From NCBI GenBank assembly GCA_025458165.1, contig JALOTB010000006.1, positions 1-64,000 on the forward strand: a DNA stretch of 64,000 bases, written 5' to 3'. The stretch is from Chromatiaceae bacterium (GTDB taxonomy: Bacteria > Pseudomonadota > Gammaproteobacteria > Chromatiales > Chromatiaceae). The notes beneath the pieces were generated by a model. The model searched no databases. It was not told where the DNA came from and saw nothing but the letters and a program-made list of their open reading frames with translations. Below, piece after piece: positions 61,477-64,000 of the stretch; position 1 is the stretch's first letter; each line of letters opens with the position of its first letter. A program made the translations under genes and the position numbers.

Positions 61477-63675
61477 GTGAAAGCTTGGCGGTGGCATGTG
61501 GCGCGCTGGCCCCAGGCGCTGGTCGGCCTAGCCCTTGGGGTCATGACCCTGGGGTTGACGGCCTGCAGCGAGGGTCCGTGGAACAATCCCTACCCGGACC
61601 CGGAGGCCATCGCCAACGTCGTCTACAGCTCCTTCGACGAGCGCCCAAAGCACCTCGATCCGGCGCGCTCCTACAGCTCGAACGAGTACGCCTTTCTCGC
61701 CCAGATCTACGAGCCGCCGCTGCAGTACCACTTTCTGCTGCGGCCCTACACCCTGGTGCCGCTGACGGCGGAGGCGGTGCCCGTCGCGCGCTATCTCGAT
61801 GCCGAGGGGCGTGAGCTGCCGGAGGACGCCCCCGCCGAGTCGATCGCGGTCAGCGAGTACCTGGTGCGCATCCAGCCGGGGATCCTCTACCAGCCGCACC
61901 CGGCCTTCGCCAAGGACGAGACCGGCGGCTACCGCTACCACGACCTAGCTGGCGAGGACCTACGCGGGGTCAATGTCCTGGCCGACTTTCCGGCGTCCGG
62001 CACGCGGGAGCTGGTAGCGGCCGACTACGTCCATCAGATCAAACGCCTCGCCGTGCCCTGGCTGCACTCGCCGATCGCCGGGGTGATGCAGGACCACATC
62101 CTCGACTTCAAGGACCTCAGCGAGCGGATCGAGGCGGCGGCCCTGCCGTCGTCCCCTGGGGGCGCGCGGCCGTATCTCGATCTGCGTGAGATCCCCTTCG
62201 CCGGGGCCGAGGTGGTCGATCGTTACACCTACCGGGTGCGTCTCCGGGGCAAGTACCCCCAGTTCGTTTACTGGCTCGCCATGCCCTTCTTCGCGCCCAT
62301 GCCCTGGGAGGCCGAGCGCTTCTACAGCCAGCCCGGGATGGCCGAGCGCAACCTCACGCTCGACTGGTACCCGATCGGCACCGGCCCGTTCTGGCTCAGC
62401 GAGAACAACCCAAACCTGCGCATGGTGCTGGAGCGCAACCGCAATTTCCGTGGCGAGCGCTACCCGGGCGAGGGGATGCCGGAGGACGCGGCCGCGGGCC
62501 TGCTCGCCGACGTCGGGCGGGTGATGCCCTTCATCGATCGCGCCGTCTTCAGCCTGGAAAAGGAGGACATCCCTTACTGGAACAAATTCCTGCAGGGCTA
62601 CTACGACAGCTCGGGGATCTCCTCCGACGCCTTCGATCAGGCCATCCAGTACGGCAGCCAGGGGGAGGCGGCCCTCACCCCAGCAATGGAGGAGAAGGGG
62701 ATCCGGCTCCTAACCGCCGTGCAGGCCTCGATCTTCTACATGGGGTTCAACATGCGCGACCCCGTCGTGGGAGGGGACGGAGAGGCGACCCGACTGCTGC
62801 GCCGCGCGCTCTCGATCGCGGTCGACTTCGACGAGTACATCGCCATCTTCGCCAACGGGCGAGGGCAGGCCGCCCAGGGGCCGATCCCGCCGGGGATCTT
62901 TGGTCATCGCGACGGGAAGACCGGGATCAACCCCTACGTCTACCGCTGGCAGGACGGGCGCGCGGTGCGGCGCGACATCGACGAGGCGCGCCGGCTGTTG
63001 ACGGAGGCGGGCTATCCGGGCGGGCGCAGTCCGGAGACGGGTCGGGCGCTTAGCCTCTTCTTCGACACCACCGCGACCGGCCCCGACGACCGCGCGCGGC
63101 TCAACTGGTTTCGCAAGCAGTTCGATAAGCTGGGCATCGAGCTCGTGATCCGCGCGACCGACTACAACCGCTTCCAGGAGAAGATGCGCGAGGGGACCGG
63201 GCAGATCTTCATGTGGGGCTGGAACGCCGACTATCCGGACCCGGAGAACTTCCTCTTCCTGCTTTACGGCCCTAACGCCAAGGTCGATGGGGGCGGAGAG
63301 AATGCGGCCAACTATTCGAGCCCCGAGTTCGATGCCCGCTTCGAGCGCATGAAGAACATGGAGAACAGCCCGGAGCGGCTCGCCATCATCGACGACATGG
63401 TCGACATCGCCCGGCGCGACGCGCCATGGATTTGGGGCTTCCACCCCAAGTCCTACAGCCTCTATCACGCTTGGCTAGCCAACCTCAAGCCCAACGAGAT
63501 GGCGAACAACACGCTCAAGTACCGGCGGGTCGATCCCGAGCTCCGCCAGGCCAAGCGCACGGCCTGGAACCAGCCGGTGCTCTGGCCCCTTTGGCTTACC
63601 GGTGGGCTGTTGGTCGCCGCGGCGGTGCCGGCCGTGGTGAGCCTGCGCCGGCGCGAGCGGAGCCGGGCGCTATGA
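61477..63675 (+). CDS. Peptide-type ABC transporter substrate-binding lipoprotein with C-terminal TM helix
   Basis: Family-5 solute-binding protein, 732 residues from GTG 61477. The N-terminus KAWRWHVARWPQALVGLALG...LGLTAC is a lipoprotein signal with lipobox LTAC. The body carries SBP_bac_5 features (VVYSSFDERPKHLDPARSYS, YEPPLQYHF, LRRALSIAVDFDEYIAIF, FMWGWNADYPDPENFLFLL). The chain ends in a second membrane segment (LWPLWLTGGLLVAAAVPAVV) and RRRERSR. The gene overlaps a permease gene by 4 bp, so it opens an import operon of the Opp/Dpp/Yej type. Start codon uncertain; the RBS is weak. Confidence 0.87.
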   Translation: MKAWRWHVARWPQALVGLALGVMTLGLTACSEGPWNNPYPDPEAIANVVYSSFDERPKHLDPARSYSSNEYAFLAQIYEPPLQYHFLLRPYTLVPLTAEAVPVARYLDAEGRELPEDAPAESIAVSEYLVRIQPGILYQPHPAFAKDETGGYRYHDLAGEDLRGVNVLADFPASGTRELVAADYVHQIKRLAVPWLHSPIAGVMQDHILDFKDLSERIEAAALPSSPGGARPYLDLREIPFAGAEVVDRYTYRVRLRGKYPQFVYWLAMPFFAPMPWEAERFYSQPGMAERNLTLDWYPIGTGPFWLSENNPNLRMVLERNRNFRGERYPGEGMPEDAAAGLLADVGRVMPFIDRAVFSLEKEDIPYWNKFLQGYYDSSGISSDAFDQAIQYGSQGEAALTPAMEEKGIRLLTAVQASIFYMGFNMRDPVVGGDGEATRLLRRALSIAVDFDEYIAIFANGRGQAAQGPIPPGIFGHRDGKTGINPYVYRWQDGRAVRRDIDEARRLLTEAGYPGGRSPETGRALSLFFDTTATGPDDRARLNWFRKQFDKLGIELVIRATDYNRFQEKMREGTGQIFMWGWNADYPDPENFLFLLYGPNAKVDGGGENAANYSSPEFDARFERMKNMENSPERLAIIDDMVDIARRDAPWIWGFHPKSYSLYHAWLANLKPNEMANNTLKYRRVDPELRQAKRTAWNQPVLWPLWLTGGLLVAAAVPAVVSLRRRERSRAL

Positions 63676-64000
63676 CCGCCTACATCATCCGCCGGCTGCT
63701 CTACGCCATCCCGATCCTGATCGGGGTCAACCTGATCACCTTCCTGCTCTTCTTCGTCGTCAACTCACCCGACGACATGGCGCGCATGCATCTCGGGATG
63801 AAGCGCGTCACCCCTGAGGCAATCGAGACCTGGAAGCGCGAGCGCGGCTACCACCGCCCGCTCTTCCTCAACCGCGATGCCAATGGCGCGGAGACGCTGA
63901 CCGACACCATCTTCTTCGACAAGTCGGTGCGGCTCTTCGCCTTCGATTTCGGCTCCTCCGACGCCGGGCGCGACATCGGCTACGACATCTCTCAGCGCAT
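63672..64000 (+). CDS. Peptide-type ABC transporter permease, N-terminal part (cut by window end)
   Basis: About 109 residues are visible: MTAYIIRRLLYAIPILIGVN, a TM helix (LITFLLFFVV), NSPDDMARMHLGMKRVTPEA, then LFAFDFGSSDAGRDIGYDI. The start and the 'RRLLYAIP' opening are those of DppB/OppB/YejB-type permeases. Start overlaps the binding-protein stop (ATGA). The rest lies beyond base 64000. Confidence 0.88.
   Translation, partial: MTAYIIRRLLYAIPILIGVNLITFLLFFVVNSPDDMARMHLGMKRVTPEAIETWKRERGYHRPLFLNRDANGAETLTDTIFFDKSVRLFAFDFGSSDAGRDIGYDISQR

Overview
The window is a GC-rich proteobacterial chromosome segment, most likely from a purple sulfur bacterium of the family Chromatiaceae (Gammaproteobacteria). 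Three things suggest this: a secreted Gly/Tyr/Trp-rich sulfur globule protein (29230-29598), sox genes (soxA, soxX, soxB) with no soxCD in view, and a long backbone in typical gammaproteobacterial order (pyrG-kdsA-eno-ftsB-ispD-ispF-truD, surE-pcm-yqaA-nlpD-rpoS, tig-clpP-clpX-lon-hupB-tRNAs-ppiD). I cannot name the genus from sequence alone.

Layout. 1-640: the 3' end of a tyrosine recombinase gene pointing at the 3' end of a tRNA-Leu, which is the edge of an integrated element lying to the left. 695-7743: thiosulfate oxidation genes soxAX and, divergently, soxB, with a TtrSR-like two-component system between them. 7780-11825: a ferric iron ABC transporter (fbpABC-like) under a promoter with a near-ideal Fur box. 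11951-16539: the suf Fe-S assembly genes sufB, sufC, sufD and sufT, with an IscR-like site at the promoter and no sufS. 16820-23762: a four-gene operon resembling the Ralstonia phcBSRQ quorum-sensing locus: a fatty-acid-type methyltransferase, a 6-TM double-kinase hybrid, a receiver-kinase and a receiver-pseudokinase. This is the most notable system in the window. 23937-28253: an L,D-transpeptidase, two methyltransferases, rnhA and dnaQ. 28287-29709: an FNR-type oxygen sensor gene and the sulfur globule protein gene.

29854-41142: housekeeping genes for CTP, KDO, glycolysis, cell division, isoprenoids, tRNA modification, stationary-phase repair and RpoS. 41287-50080: the complete cbb3 oxidase locus ccoNOQP (preceded by an FNR box), a 44-residue membrane protein, and the maturation genes ccoGHIS. 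50092-60517: two small conserved genes on the minus strand, then trigger factor, ClpP, ClpX, Lon, HU, tRNA-Val, tRNA-Asp and PpiD. 60529-64000: fabI, and the start of a peptide-type ABC transporter operon cut by the window end.

The parts fit a microaerobic/anaerobic sulfur-oxidising life style. SoxAXB would oxidise thiosulfate to sulfur stored in globules enclosed by Sgp protein. FNR and the cbb3 oxidase handle low oxygen. Fur- and IscR-type sites divide the fbp-suf intergenic region and couple iron uptake to Fe-S assembly. Assignments rest on motifs read by eye and on gene order; no database search was run.
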